Position numbers and translations under genes: made by a program
In this document: positions 1 to 8,774 of the stretch, piece by piece
How positions within the stretch are numbered: position 1 is the stretch's first letter
How the letters are laid out: every line of letters starts with the position of its first letter
Origin: VAZQ01 sp963807865
GTDB taxonomy: Bacteria; Pseudomonadota; Alphaproteobacteria; Rhizobiales; Xanthobacteraceae
Reading direction: 5' to 3'
DNA length: 64,000 bases
NCBI GenBank assembly: GCA_963807865.1
Contig: CAWEDK010000009.1
Coordinates: 124,001 to 188,000 of the forward strand
Notes under the pieces: model-generated
What the model saw: the letters and a program-made list of their open reading frames with translations, nothing else
The model's database searches: none
What the model was told of the DNA's origin: nothing

Positions 1-1
1 C

Positions 2-487
2 TTGCGTGTCGTTTATCACGATACGGCTGCGAAGCTTTTGGGCGTCTGCCTTCGTATCTTGCAGGATAACGCCGAGGCTGAAGATGTGCTGCAGGAGGTC
101 TTCATGACCGTGTGGCAGAAGGCCGCTGTGTTCGATCCCGGGCGGGCGAGCCCGATCACCTGGCTCACCACCATCGCCCGCAACCGGGCGATCGACCGAC
201 TGCGGGCAGGCGCCGTGAGCCGGCGGATGGAGCCGATCGATGCCGCGAACGAGGTGCGCGACCCGGCGCCTGGGGCGGTGGACGTACTGGCGCGAACGCA
301 GCAGCAGGCACGGCTGGCGGACTGCCTGGGAGAACTGGAGATGCGGCACGCGGCGGCGATCCGCGCGGCCTTTCTCGACGGTGCGACCTACGAGGAGCTT
401 GCGGCGCGCATGAGCGTGCCGCTCGGCACGATGAAAAGCTGGGTCCGGCGCGGACTGTTGAAGCTGCGAGCCTGTCTCGACCGATGA
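2..487 (+). CDS. ECF-family RNA polymerase sigma factor, 5' end cut by window edge
   Basis: Group 4 (extracytoplasmic function) sigma factor. The visible 161 residues carry region 2, with the motif AEDVLQEVFMTVW near residues 26-38 and the ITWLTTIARNRAIDRLR stretch that recognises the -10 element. They also carry region 4, with the helix-turn-helix TYEELAARMSVPLGTMKSWVRRGL near residues 128-151. The frame is open to the left edge, and the family normally has about 20-30 more N-terminal residues, so the true start lies outside the window. The stop codon overlaps the next ATG (ATGA), so it is translationally coupled to the RskA-type anti-sigma factor that should hold it inactive. A fasciclin gene follows, a recurrent trio in alphaproteobacteria. 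The regulon cannot be read from sequence. Confidence 0.95.
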   Translation: MRVVYHDTAAKLLGVCLRILQDNAEAEDVLQEVFMTVWQKAAVFDPGRASPITWLTTIARNRAIDRLRAGAVSRRMEPIDAANEVRDPAPGAVDVLARTQQQARLADCLGELEMRHAAAIRAAFLDGATYEELAARMSVPLGTMKSWVRRGLLKLRACLDR

Positions 488-1191
488 GCGACGACGACAC
501 CATATCCCCAGCCGACGGCGGCAAGCTGCTCGCCGCTGAATACGTGCTGGGCGTGCTGGGCGCGGAAGAGCGGCGCGAGGTCGAGCGCCGGCTGCCGGCC
601 GAGCCTGGGCTCGCATCCGAAGTGGCATTCTGGGAGGAGCGGCTCGGCAGCCTCACCGATGCGGTGGCCCCGGTAACGCCGCCGCCCGAACTGTGGGGAC
701 GCATCGACACCGCGATCGCCGCGCCGGCGGCGCCTGCCAGGGGCGGTATCTGGCAGAACCTCGCATTCTGGCGCGTGGTCGGAATCGGCTCGGCGGCACT
801 CGCGGCCGCCAGCATCGCGGCGCTCGCCTATATCGGCATGGTGCCGTCGGCGCGCGCGCCGTTGATGGCTACGCTCGGCGGCGCCAGCGGTCAGCCGAAC
901 TTCGTCGCCGCCGTTAGCGCCAACGGCACCAGCATTACGGTGGTGCCGGCGGCGCTGCTGACCAACGATCCGCGCGCCATCGAGCTCTGGCTGATTCCGC
1001 AGGGCGGCCGGCCGCACTCGCTGGGGCTGATCCAGCCCGGATCGCCGATCCGGCTCGTCATCCCGCCGGAACTCGTCGGCCGCCTCACGCCGGAAGCGAC
1101 GCTTGCGGTCTCACTCGAACCGCCAGGCGGCTCGCCGACCGGGCAGCCGACCGGGCCGGTGATCGCAAGCGGCAAGCTCACGTCCTTGTGA
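484..1191 (+). CDS. Anti-sigma-K factor (RskA family)
   Basis: A 235-residue membrane-bound anti-sigma factor. Residues about 10-60 (AAEYVLGVLGAEERREVERR) form the cytoplasmic anti-sigma domain. One hydrophobic helix, VVGIGSAALAAASIAALAYI, lies near residues 100-119. The rest, including AIELWLIPQGGRPHSLGLI, is the C-terminal RskA domain, expected in the periplasm. No HxxxCxxC zinc motif is present, as is usual for the RskA type. The start overlaps the sigma-factor stop by four bases, so the two are made together. The expected role is to sequester the upstream ECF sigma factor until an envelope signal triggers release. The inducing signal is unknown. Confidence 0.92.
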   Translation: MSDDDTISPADGGKLLAAEYVLGVLGAEERREVERRLPAEPGLASEVAFWEERLGSLTDAVAPVTPPPELWGRIDTAIAAPAAPARGGIWQNLAFWRVVGIGSAALAAASIAALAYIGMVPSARAPLMATLGGASGQPNFVAAVSANGTSITVVPAALLTNDPRAIELWLIPQGGRPHSLGLIQPGSPIRLVIPPELVGRLTPEATLAVSLEPPGGSPTGQPTGPVIASGKLTSL

Positions 1192-1321
1192 AAATCCTCG
1201 TCCGCGCGCGCGAGAAGCCGTGAGGCCTAGCCAACGGCTCCGCCGCATCTGCCGCAACCGTCTCCCGTAACTCATCCGCAGCCCGATCGTCGGGCGCGCA
1301 CGTCAACAACGGGAGACATTC

Positions 1322-1903
1322 ATGTACCTGTCACGCAAGACGTTGCCGGCCGCGCTCGCGGCCGTGGCATTTGCCTGTTCGGCGTTGGCCGCGACGCCGG
1401 CGCTGGCCCAGAAGAAGGAGCAGACGGTTTCGGTCGGCGGCGCTCCGATGTATCCGTCGAAAAACATCGTCCAGAATGCGGTCAACTCGAAGGACCACAC
1501 CACTCTGGTAGCAGCCGTCAAGGCGGCGGGCCTGGTCGAAACTCTCTCCGGACCTGGGCCGTTCACGGTCTTTGCGCCGACCAACGCGGCCTTTGCCAAG
1601 CTGCCAGCCGGCACCGTCGACAACCTGCTGAAGCCCGCCAACAAGGGTAAGCTGGTCGAGGTTCTAACCTACCACGTTGTGCCGGGCCGCCTGTCCGCGA
1701 AGGACTTGATGGAGGCCGCCAACAAGAATGGCGGCAAGGCCAAGCTCAAGACCGTGGAAGGTGAAGAACTGACGGTCGAAAGCAAGGGCAACATGCTGAC
1801 GGTCTGGGACAGCAAGGGGCACACGTCGAGGATCACCATCCAGAACGTCTACCAGTCGAACGGCGTTATCCACGTCGTCGACACCGTGCTGCTGCCGGGC
1901 TGA
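1322..1903 (+). CDS. Secreted fasciclin (FAS1) domain protein
   Basis: A 193-residue exported protein. Residues 1-29 are a Sec signal peptide (positive start, hydrophobic LAAVAFACSALAA, cleavage near ALAQ). A single FAS1/beta-Ig-H3 fold covers about residues 50-193, with its two hallmark boxes: GPFTVFAPTNAAFAKLP and the C-terminal NGVIHVVDTVLLPG. An ribosome binding site GGGAG lies 7 bases before the ATG. FAS1 proteins act in adhesion or as periplasmic partners of redox proteins. The gene lies 130 bp after the anti-sigma gene and is probably a target of, or co-transcribed with, the ECF sigma factor. I saw no clear sigma-factor box in the 130-bp gap. Confidence 0.92.
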   Translation: MYLSRKTLPAALAAVAFACSALAATPALAQKKEQTVSVGGAPMYPSKNIVQNAVNSKDHTTLVAAVKAAGLVETLSGPGPFTVFAPTNAAFAKLPAGTVDNLLKPANKGKLVEVLTYHVVPGRLSAKDLMEAANKNGGKAKLKTVEGEELTVESKGNMLTVWDSKGHTSRITIQNVYQSNGVIHVVDTVLLPG

Positions 1904-2092
1904 CCCTTGTACCGCGCCGCGGGCGTACCTAAGTCAGCAAGCGGATAAGGGTACGGAGACTATCAATTCGCGACTCTGGATTGTGCGGTGCGGCGCGCTG
2001 CGTTTGTTGCGCGATTGCATCCGGTCCGGGACGCGATGGGCCGATCGGCGCACAGCCCCGACCCCCCCGACGCTTGCATCGATCGCCCGGGA

Positions 2093-2121
2093 AGCCCGCC
2101 GCGGAAACGCGGCGGGCTTTT
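2093..2121 (+). terminator. Rho-independent terminator
   Basis: Perfect 11-bp GC-rich stem (AGCCCGCCGCG / CGCGGCGGGCT) with a GAAA tetraloop, followed by TTTT on the plus strand. It lies about 190 bp after the fasciclin stop, so it probably ends that transcript or a short RNA in 1904-2092. I see no gene in the latter interval. Confidence 0.75.
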
Positions 2122-2167
2122 CATTTGGCCCGACTGAACCGATCCGCCGGTTTGCGTCCGTAACTGA

Positions 2168-2545
2168 TCAGGCCTGAACCGCGTGATCGCGCGTATCGGC
2201 GGTCGCGTGGTCTTTCTCGGACCGATCCTTCGCCGGCTCCGGCCCGACCGAATGATCGCGCGCCAGCGCCAACAGAGCGCTGCCCGTGCTCGGTTGAACA
2301 CTGACCGCCGGTCGCGCGTTTACCTCGGTTTGCAGGCGGACCACTTGCGCGCCGGTGCCCGCTTGCACACTGGCCTCAGGCATGGCGAGCGCTGTCTCCT
2401 TGGCCCGCGCTCTGCGATCCGCCCTTGACTGGTTCCACGCGGCCCCAGGCTCGCTCATCCACCACAGAACCAAAATGCCAAACGACAAAACCAAGAATTG
2501 TCCGAACATCAGATAGAGTAACGCGATCCCCGCAGTCTCATTCAT
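2168..2545 (-). CDS. Small single-pass membrane protein, unknown function
   Basis: 125 residues. The N-terminal stretch GIALLYLMFGQFLVLSFGILVLWWM is one membrane helix. The rest is a polar, low-complexity tail rich in A, R, E and V, presumably cytoplasmic. A GGGGG ribosome binding site precedes the ATG. I do not recognise a domain. The helix plus basic tail argues for a real but lineage-specific gene. It is convergent with the fasciclin transcript. The flanking 2546-2822 interval holds no convincing gene. Confidence 0.55.
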   Translation of the reverse strand: MNETAGIALLYLMFGQFLVLSFGILVLWWMSEPGAAWNQSRADRRARAKETALAMPEASVQAGTGAQVVRLQTEVNARPAVSVQPSTGSALLALARDHSVGPEPAKDRSEKDHATADTRDHAVQA

Positions 2546-2822
2546 GTGAACCCCCGTTAGTGCCGCCGAGTCACATCGAAGCAGAAAATCTGCACAGCAC
2601 CGTGGCTCGAATCAAATAAATGCCGACCGTTGTAAAAATCCCACAGCGAGATTGCGCGTGCCGCCCGGAGACGGCAGTCAGGTGCGGGCATCTCAGCACG
2701 GCTCGCGGGAGGATCAACAAACCGCGTGCAGCGCACCAGAAGCCGCCGCGCGGCATGCGTTGCCAACCACCATGGGCTCGCTCATAGTTCACCGGTTGTC
2801 CTCGAGAGATGACGGAGGTCGC

Positions 2823-3800
2823 ATGCGGCATCGCCGAAGCCTCGCTCTCCTGCTCGCCTTCGCATCGCCGCTGGCCTTGGGACAAACGTCCGTCCACGCT
2901 CAAGACTACCCGGCGCGGCCGATCCGGCTGCTGGTGACGAGTCCGGCCGGAAGCCTGGTCGATGTGCTCAGCCGCATCCTGACGCAGGACCTCGGGGCGC
3001 GTCTGGGCCAGAACATCATTGTCGACAACCGGCCCGGCGGCATGACGCTGAACGCGACTGATGCGCTGGTGCGCTCGCCGCCGGACGGTTACACCCTGAT
3101 GTTCGGAACCGGCGAGATGGCGTTCCTGCCGTTTCTGAAAAAGAACTACCGCTATGACCCGGTCAAGGACTTCACCCCGATCGCGCTGGTGACGACGTCG
3201 TGGACGGTGTTCGCGGTCAATCCGAAAGTGCCGGCGCAGACGCTGCCGGAACTCGTGAGGTACGCCAAGGCCAACCCTAAAGCGATCCGCTACGGCAGCG
3301 GTGGCGTGGGCGGCGCGCTGCACATCGCGGTCGAGATGTTGAAGCTGAAGACCGGCGCCGGCTTTGTGCACATTCCCTACCGCGGCGGGTCGCAGGTCGC
3401 GACCGATGCGATTTCCGGCCAGATCGAGATGGCTTCGATGGGACTTGCTTCGACGCGGATCGCCGACCAGGGCCAGCTTCGCATCCTGGCGCAGACCGGC
3501 CCGACGCGGCATCCGATGCTGCCCGATGTGCCGACCACAGCCGAAGCCGGCCTGCCCGACGTGCGCATGGACACCTGGTTCGGGGTAATCGGTCCGTCCA
3601 ATCTGCCGCCGGCGGTCACCGCCCGCCTGGTGCGGGCGATGGACGAGGTGGTGCACGAGAAGGCGTTCGAGGAGAAGCTGTTCAAGATCGGCTGTGCGGT
3701 CGCCTGGAAGCCGCAGGCGGAGTTCGCGAGCTACATTCTGGAAGAAACCAGGAAATGGTCGCAGATCATTCCGGCTATGGGTATCGCAATCGACGATTGA
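2823..3800 (+). CDS. Tripartite tricarboxylate transporter substrate-binding protein (Bug/TctC family)
   Basis: A 325-residue periplasmic solute-binding protein. Residues 1-28 form a signal peptide ending in VHAQ. The Bug fold follows, with family landmarks YPARPIRLLVTSPAGS, IIVDNRPGG, SPPDGYTLMFG, HIPYRGGSQ and the C-terminal LPPAVTARL. I chose the internal ATG because GGAGG lies 5 bases upstream and a signal peptide then begins at residue 1. No TctA or TctB membrane subunit is adjacent, typical of the many orphan Bug proteins in this lineage. The next gene, a polysaccharide deacetylase-like hydrolase, starts 20 bp later, so the pair is probably one operon. The ligand is likely a carboxylate but is not determinable. 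Confidence 0.92.
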   Translation: MRHRRSLALLLAFASPLALGQTSVHAQDYPARPIRLLVTSPAGSLVDVLSRILTQDLGARLGQNIIVDNRPGGMTLNATDALVRSPPDGYTLMFGTGEMAFLPFLKKNYRYDPVKDFTPIALVTTSWTVFAVNPKVPAQTLPELVRYAKANPKAIRYGSGGVGGALHIAVEMLKLKTGAGFVHIPYRGGSQVATDAISGQIEMASMGLASTRIADQGQLRILAQTGPTRHPMLPDVPTTAEAGLPDVRMDTWFGVIGPSNLPPAVTARLVRAMDEVVHEKAFEEKLFKIGCAVAWKPQAEFASYILEETRKWSQIIPAMGIAIDD

Positions 3801-3820
3801 GAACGGGGAGCATCTCAGGC

Positions 3821-4708
3821 ATGGCGAATTCGGTCACATGGCCGAACGGCAAAAAGATTGCCGTCTCGGTGACGATCATGTTCGAGACGTGGTCGGAAGG
3901 TAACGCGCCGAACTACTCGGTGCAGACGACTCATCTCAAGTCCGGCACCGTCGATCATGCCAGCAAGGCGTGGTCTACCTATGGCGGCCGCGTCGGCGTA
4001 TGGCGGACCATCAACATGCTCGACCGCCTCGGCATTCCGGGCACGTTCTTCACCAGCGCCCGCTGCACCGAGGAATATCCCGCCGCCGTCAAGCAGATCG
4101 TCAGGTCCGGCCACGACCTCGCAGCACATTCGATCACTCAGGACCTGCTGCTGGCCTATCTGCCGCTCGACCAGCAGGAAGCCACGATCCGGAAGAGCAT
4201 CGACATGCTCGAATCCTGCGGCGGCAAGAAGGTGACCGGGTGGGGAAGTCCCGTTGTCGCGTTTACCCCCGAGACCGCGGGTTTCCTGGCGAAAGCCGGC
4301 CTTAGCTGGACGACGGACGTGACCTATGCGGATCTGCCGATCAAAATCCATACGCCGCACGGAGTCATCGCCGGCGTGCCGACCACGGACTTTTCCGACA
4401 ACCGCGTGATGCGCGCCTCGCCGCGCGATCTGTTCGACGCCTACAAGGGCACGTTCGATTACCTGCACCAGAACGAGCCGATGGGGCTCCTGGTTTTCAC
4501 CATCCACTGCCAGTTCGGCGGCCGCCCGCTGATCACGGCAGTCCTACAGGAAGCGCTGCAGTACATGCAGAAGTTTCCGGATGTCTGGTTTGCGCGGCAC
4601 GAGGAACTGGCGCACTGGGCGCTTGCCTCCGACGTCGATGAGCACAGCTATCAGAGCCGGTTTTTTCAGGATGGTGTGAGTCCGGCGAGGGCGGCTGCGC
4701 GCGCGTGA
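3821..4708 (+). CDS. Polysaccharide deacetylase (NodB-fold) family hydrolase
   Basis: 295 residues, no signal peptide. The NodB-type barrel is visible: MLDRLGIPGTFFTSARC near residues 66-82, SGHDLAAHSITQD with an H-x4-type metal site near residues 98-110, and IHCQFGGRPLI near the end. The layout (YGGRVGVWR, ITQDLLLAYL) is closer to the peptidoglycan-deacetylase-like and allantoinase-like (PuuE) cytoplasmic group than to secreted chitin deacetylases. The substrate may therefore be a small amide instead of a polysaccharide. GGGGAG precedes the ATG, and the gene lies 20 bp after the Bug-protein stop, suggesting the two handle one imported compound. Confidence 0.85.
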   Translation: MANSVTWPNGKKIAVSVTIMFETWSEGNAPNYSVQTTHLKSGTVDHASKAWSTYGGRVGVWRTINMLDRLGIPGTFFTSARCTEEYPAAVKQIVRSGHDLAAHSITQDLLLAYLPLDQQEATIRKSIDMLESCGGKKVTGWGSPVVAFTPETAGFLAKAGLSWTTDVTYADLPIKIHTPHGVIAGVPTTDFSDNRVMRASPRDLFDAYKGTFDYLHQNEPMGLLVFTIHCQFGGRPLITAVLQEALQYMQKFPDVWFARHEELAHWALASDVDEHSYQSRFFQDGVSPARAAARA

Positions 4709-4735
4709 ATTACAGGTTAAGCCGCGCTCCGCTCG

Positions 4736-4753
4736 TTCCCGCGCAAGCGGGAA
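4736..4753. repeat. Short extragenic palindrome
   Basis: Inverted repeat TTCCCGC-GCAA-GCGGGAA between the convergent deacetylase and RidA genes. It resembles the common alphaproteobacterial extragenic palindromes and may also serve as a bidirectional transcription barrier. Confidence 0.5.
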
Positions 4754-4842
4754 TCCAGTCTTCGTCTTAAATAGGCGACAGAGTAGGGCGCCGGCTCCCG
4801 GCTTGCCTGGGGACGAGCGGAGCCCAGAGACCGAACTTCGTT

Positions 4843-5286
4843 CTACGGTACGATGGCGGTGGCTTCAATCTCGACGCGCGCCTTCGGCTCGAACAACTCT
4901 TTGACGCCAACCACGGCCATCGCCGGATAGTGCGCACCGATTACCTCGCGGTAGGCGCGGCCGAGTTCCCTGCGGCTATTCCGGTACTCCTCCATGTCGA
5001 GCACGTACCAGGTCAGCCGCACGATGTGCTCGGGGCCGGCGCCGCCCTCGGCCAATACCGCGCGGATGTTGAGGAGCGCGAGCCGCACCTGCGCCACGAA
5101 CCCCTCGACCACGTTTTCCATGATGTCGCAGCCGATCATGCCGCCGGTGACGATGACGCGGCCCCTGGCGCTCATGCCGTTGGCGTAGCCGTGCGGGCGG
5201 GGCCAGCCGTGCGGCTGCAGGGTGCGGGGCGTCTCGTCGCGTTCCTCGAACAGGCTTGGGACCGGCTTTGACTTGGCAGTCGACAT
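4843..5286 (-). CDS. RidA (YjgF/YER057c/UK114) family protein
   Basis: 147 residues with the RidA fold: ARGRVIVTGGMIGCD, VAQVRLALLNIRAVLAEGG, IVRLTWYVLDMEEYRNSR and the C-terminal VEIEATAIVP. The Arg usually needed for enamine/imine deaminase activity is plausibly the one in KARVEIEA. Family members hydrolyse reactive enamines and imines. The position directly after the benzoate-CoA-ligase-like gene, in a cluster whose hydroxylase resembles 2-aminobenzoyl-CoA monooxygenase, suggests it hydrolyses the enamine formed when the ring of aminobenzoyl-CoA is reduced. That role is inference. Confidence 0.88.
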   Translation of the reverse strand: MSTAKSKPVPSLFEERDETPRTLQPHGWPRPHGYANGMSARGRVIVTGGMIGCDIMENVVEGFVAQVRLALLNIRAVLAEGGAGPEHIVRLTWYVLDMEEYRNSRRELGRAYREVIGAHYPAMAVVGVKELFEPKARVEIEATAIVP

Positions 5287-5304
5287 GGTGGGTTCCTCGT
5301 TTAG

Positions 5305-6951
5305 TCAGGAGGCAAGTTCGCGCGTGGCATCTTCGCTCGCCATGCGGCGCAATTCGAATCGCTGCAGCTTTCCGGTTTGGGTCCGCGGCAAGCTTGCGAC
5401 ATATTCGATGGCGCGCGGATATTTGTACGGTGCGATGGTTTCCTTGACGTAATCTTGCAAGGCTTTGGTGGTTGCGGCATCGCCCGTATGGCCCGGCCGC
5501 AGGACCACATAGGCCTTCACGATCTGCCCGCGGTCGGGGTCGGGCGCGCCAACCACGCCGCATTCCGCCACCGCAGGATGGGCGAGCATCGCGGATTCGA
5601 CCTCCGGCCCGGCGATGTTGTAGCCGGCCGATACGATCATGTCGTCGGAGCGTGCCTGGTACCAGAAGTAGCCCTCCACATCCATCAGGTAGGTGTCACC
5701 CGTGATGTTCCAGCCGCCGCGCACATACTGGTGCTGGCGTTTGTCGGCGAGATAGCGGCAGCCGGTCGGGCCGCGCACGGCAAGGCGGCCGACCGTGCCG
5801 GGCGGCAATTCGCGGCCGTCGTCGCCGACCACGCGGGCCTCGTAGCCGGGCACCGGCCGGCCGGTCGAGCCTGGGCGGATTTCGTCCTGCGGCGAGCCGA
5901 TGAAGATGTGCAGCATCTCGGTAGCGCCGATGCCGTCCAGGATGCGCTGGCCGGAGGCGGCCAGCCAGGCTTCGAATGTCGCCTTCGGCAGCGCTTCGCC
6001 GGCGGATACCGGCTTTGCCAGGCACGAGATGTCGTGCTCGGCGAGTTTGCCGAGCATGGCGCGGTAGGCGGTCGGAGCGGTGAAGCAGACCGTGGCGCGA
6101 TACTGCGCGATAGCGCCGAGCAGGTCGTCGGGACCGGCCCGTTCGAGCAGCACGGTCGATGCGCCGACCCGCAAAGGAAACAGCACCAGCCCGCCGAGGC
6201 CGAACGTGAATGCGAGCGGCGGCGAGCCGATGAATCGGTCCGTGCGCTGCGCCCGCAGGACATGCCGGCCATAGCTGTCGCAGGTCGCCAGCATGTCCCG
6301 ATGAAAATGCATCGTGCCCTTCGGTTCGCCCGTGGTGCCGGACGTGAAGCCGATCAGGCAGACGTCGTCGCTGGCAGTATCGCAGGCGGTGAAGCGTTCA
6401 TAGCCTGGCTTCTGCATCATCGCTTCGAGGCTGTCGGGCGCGCCGCCGCCCCAGTAGACGACGCGGCCAAGGGCGGGTGCGAGCGCGCGCGCCTTTTCCA
6501 TCTCGTCGGACAGGCGATGGTCGCACAGCGCCAGGGCGATCCTGGCCTTGCTGATCGGATAGGCGATCTCCTTGGCGCGCAGCAGCGGCATGGTGGCGAC
6601 CACCACGCCGCCCGCCTTGATGACTGCCAGATAGGCCGCCACCATCGTCGGGCTGTTGGGACCACGCAGCAGCACACGGTTGCCCGGGACCAGCCCGAGA
6701 TCGCGGGTGAGCACGTTGGCGATGCGGTTCACCCGCTCGCCGAGCTGCGCATAGCTGAGGCTTTCCGCCGGCGAGATCAGGCACGGGCGGTCGCCGTCAC
6801 CCGACGCGATCCAGCGGTCGAGCAGTTCGGTCACGCAATTCAGGTGATCGGGATATTGCAGGCCCGGCAAATCGAACAAAAAGCCGGGCCAATCCGATGG
6901 CGGCGGCAGGTTGTCGCGCGAGAAGGTATCGCGATGTGCCGAAGGAATCAT
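5305..6951 (-). CDS. Benzoate-CoA ligase family aryl-CoA synthetase
   Basis: A 548-residue ANL-superfamily enzyme that forms an aryl-CoA thioester from an aromatic acid, ATP and CoA. Motifs in order: P-loop-like GFTSGTTGEPKGTMHFHRD, GIGATEMLHIFIGS (A5), NITGDTYLMDVEGYFWYQ, RSDDMIVSAGYNI (A8) and the C-terminal Lys in RTQTGKLQRFELR. The ATEMLHIF and DTYL pattern is typical of the benzoate/aminobenzoate group. I chose the start at MIPSAHRDTF because GAGAGGAG lies 9-10 bases upstream. It is 18 bp from the RidA gene and probably the activating step of the cluster. 2-Aminobenzoate or salicylate are the best guesses for substrate. Confidence 0.9.
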   Translation of the reverse strand: MIPSAHRDTFSRDNLPPPSDWPGFLFDLPGLQYPDHLNCVTELLDRWIASGDGDRPCLISPAESLSYAQLGERVNRIANVLTRDLGLVPGNRVLLRGPNSPTMVAAYLAVIKAGGVVVATMPLLRAKEIAYPISKARIALALCDHRLSDEMEKARALAPALGRVVYWGGGAPDSLEAMMQKPGYERFTACDTASDDVCLIGFTSGTTGEPKGTMHFHRDMLATCDSYGRHVLRAQRTDRFIGSPPLAFTFGLGGLVLFPLRVGASTVLLERAGPDDLLGAIAQYRATVCFTAPTAYRAMLGKLAEHDISCLAKPVSAGEALPKATFEAWLAASGQRILDGIGATEMLHIFIGSPQDEIRPGSTGRPVPGYEARVVGDDGRELPPGTVGRLAVRGPTGCRYLADKRQHQYVRGGWNITGDTYLMDVEGYFWYQARSDDMIVSAGYNIAGPEVESAMLAHPAVAECGVVGAPDPDRGQIVKAYVVLRPGHTGDAATTKALQDYVKETIAPYKYPRAIEYVASLPRTQTGKLQRFELRRMASEDATRELAS

Positions 6952-7016
6952 GGCTGTCGCTCCTCTCAGTCTGCAAGACTCGTTCGTCACGCCGCAATGT
7001 CGGCGTGTCTCACGCC

Positions 7017-8207
7017 TTACGCGGTGGCGCGTGCCGCGCTATTGCTCCGGCTGCGCAGAAGTTCGCGTGCGATCACGATCTTCTGCACTTCGGTGGCGCC
7101 CTCGTAGATTCGCAGCGCGCGGATTTCGCGGTAAAGCTCCTCGACCTTGACGCCCTTGGTGACGCCAAGCCCGCCGAAAAGCTGCACGGCGCGGTCGATC
7201 ACGCGCTGCGCCGCCTCGGTGGCGAACATCTTCGCCATCGCGGCCTCGCGGGTGACGCGCGCAGCACCGCGATCCTTGGTCCAGGCCGCGCGATAGACCA
7301 GTAGGGCTGCGGCATCCACATCGCTGGCGCTGTCGGCGATCGCTGCCTGCGTCAATTGCAGGTCGCCGAGTGGTGCGCCGAACAGCTTGCGCGTCGATGC
7401 GCGCTCGACCGTTTCATGCAGCGCCCGGCGCGCGAAGCCGAGCGCGGCGGCGCCGACGGTCGAGCGGAAGATGTCGAGCGTCGCCATCGCCACCTTGAAG
7501 CCGTCGCCCGGATTGCCGAGACGATGGGTGACCGGCACCCGCACGCCGTCGAAGGCGAGCGTTGCGAGCGGATGTGGCGCGATCACCTCGATGCGCTCGG
7601 CGACGCGCAGGCCGGGCGTGTCTGCATCGACCACGAAAGCCGACAGGCCGCGCGCGCCGGGGCCTTCGCCGCTGCGGGCAAACACCACGTAATGATCGGC
7701 GATGCCCCCGTTTGATATCCAGGTCTTGCGGCCGTCGATGCGGACGTGCGTGGGGCCGTCCGGCTTGGCGGTGGTGGCGAGCGCGGCGACGTCGGAGCCG
7801 GCCTCCGGCTCCGACAGTGCGAATGCCGCGATCGCGCGGCCGTCGCGCACCGGCGGCAGGTAGCGCGCCTTGAGCTCGTCTGTGCCATAGAGCGAGATCG
7901 AGCCGGTGCCGAGCCCCTGCATGGCGAAGGCGAAATCGGCAAGTCCGTCGTGCCATCCCAGAATTTCGCGGGCGAGGCAGAGGGTGCGGACGTCGAGCCG
8001 CGGATGCAGCCCGCCGTATTCCGACGGCACGACCGCCTTGAGGAAGCCGGCCTCGCCCAGTGCCTTGACGCGCGCGCGGCAGGCGGCGTCGACGTCGTCG
8101 TGCGGCAGAGTCGGCAGCGTCGCGGCCGCCCATCGCGCGAGCGCCGCCGCGAAGTCGCGATGCCCATCCTCGAAGAACGGCCAGCTCAGCGTCTCGTCGA
8201 GGCTCAT
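7017..8207 (-). CDS. Acyl-CoA dehydrogenase
   Basis: 396 residues, FAD-dependent. It shows the N-terminal helical domain, the FAD-binding FALSEPEAGSDVAALAT, KTWISNGGIADHYVV in the middle beta domain, and the C-terminal helices with QLFGGLGVTKGVKVEELYREIRALRIYEGATEVQ. The Glu of YEGATE is the expected catalytic base of short-chain acyl-CoA dehydrogenases. An upstream GTG (8219) is also possible, but GGAAG lies about 6 bases before the ATG used here. It sits between the CoA ligase and MarR genes on the same strand and probably oxidises the alicyclic or acyclic CoA ester produced after ring reduction or cleavage. Confidence 0.9.
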   Translation of the reverse strand: MSLDETLSWPFFEDGHRDFAAALARWAAATLPTLPHDDVDAACRARVKALGEAGFLKAVVPSEYGGLHPRLDVRTLCLAREILGWHDGLADFAFAMQGLGTGSISLYGTDELKARYLPPVRDGRAIAAFALSEPEAGSDVAALATTAKPDGPTHVRIDGRKTWISNGGIADHYVVFARSGEGPGARGLSAFVVDADTPGLRVAERIEVIAPHPLATLAFDGVRVPVTHRLGNPGDGFKVAMATLDIFRSTVGAAALGFARRALHETVERASTRKLFGAPLGDLQLTQAAIADSASDVDAAALLVYRAAWTKDRGAARVTREAAMAKMFATEAAQRVIDRAVQLFGGLGVTKGVKVEELYREIRALRIYEGATEVQKIVIARELLRSRSNSAARATA

Positions 8208-8256
8208 GTCGGCTTCCACGACATCTCGAGTTGCCCTGCGACTTGGCGGCCCGGGA

Positions 8257-8769
8257 TCATCGCGAGGCCCCGTTGCCGACCGCCTTGCCGGCCGAGGTCT
8301 TGGCTTTGGCGAGCAGGCGCATCAGCGGTTCGAGGTCGGCATCCGACAGGTCGGCGAACAGCTCGGCGACCCAGTCGGCATGCGCCCGCGCGATGGTGCG
8401 GAACGTACGGCGGCCCGCGGCGGTAAGGCTGACGAACTGCGCGCGGCGGTCGTGCGGCGAGGGACGTCGCTTCACCAGGCCCTGTTCTTCGAGGCGGTCC
8501 ACCAGGCCGGTGATGTTGCCGTTGGTGACCATCATGCGGCGCGACAATTCGCCGAGCGTCATGCCGTCGGACGCGCGGTCGAGTTGCGCCAGCAGGTCGA
8601 AGCGCGGCAGCGTGACATCGAAATGCTCGCGCAGCCGCCGCCTGACCTCGCCCTCGATCAGCGTCGTGCAGGTCAGCATGCGCAACCACAGCCGCAGCTC
8701 GTTCTTGTGGTCGTCAGGGCGCTCGGCGACCTTGGTCTCGGAATCCAGCGGTATGGCGCGCTCTTCCAT
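8257..8769 (-). CDS. MarR-family transcriptional regulator
   Basis: 170 residues. The winged helix-turn-helix is clear: RFDLLAQLDRASDGMTLGELSRRMMVTNGNITGLVDRLEEQGLVKR near residues 60-105, then the wing PSPHDRRAQFVSLTAAG. It starts 5 bases after the SDR stop and reads in the same operon. MarR proteins of aromatic CoA pathways usually repress until an aryl-CoA binds, so it is likely the local repressor of the divergent promoters at 9545-9594. The effector is unknown. Confidence 0.92.
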   Translation of the reverse strand: MEERAIPLDSETKVAERPDDHKNELRLWLRMLTCTTLIEGEVRRRLREHFDVTLPRFDLLAQLDRASDGMTLGELSRRMMVTNGNITGLVDRLEEQGLVKRRPSPHDRRAQFVSLTAAGRRTFRTIARAHADWVAELFADLSDADLEPLMRLLAKAKTSAGKAVGNGASR

Positions 8770-8774
8770 CGCGA

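Noticed and set aside
1904..2092. Small RNA gene before the terminator at 2093.
   Set aside because: No promoter or conserved fold could be recognised; the terminator may simply end the fasciclin mRNA.
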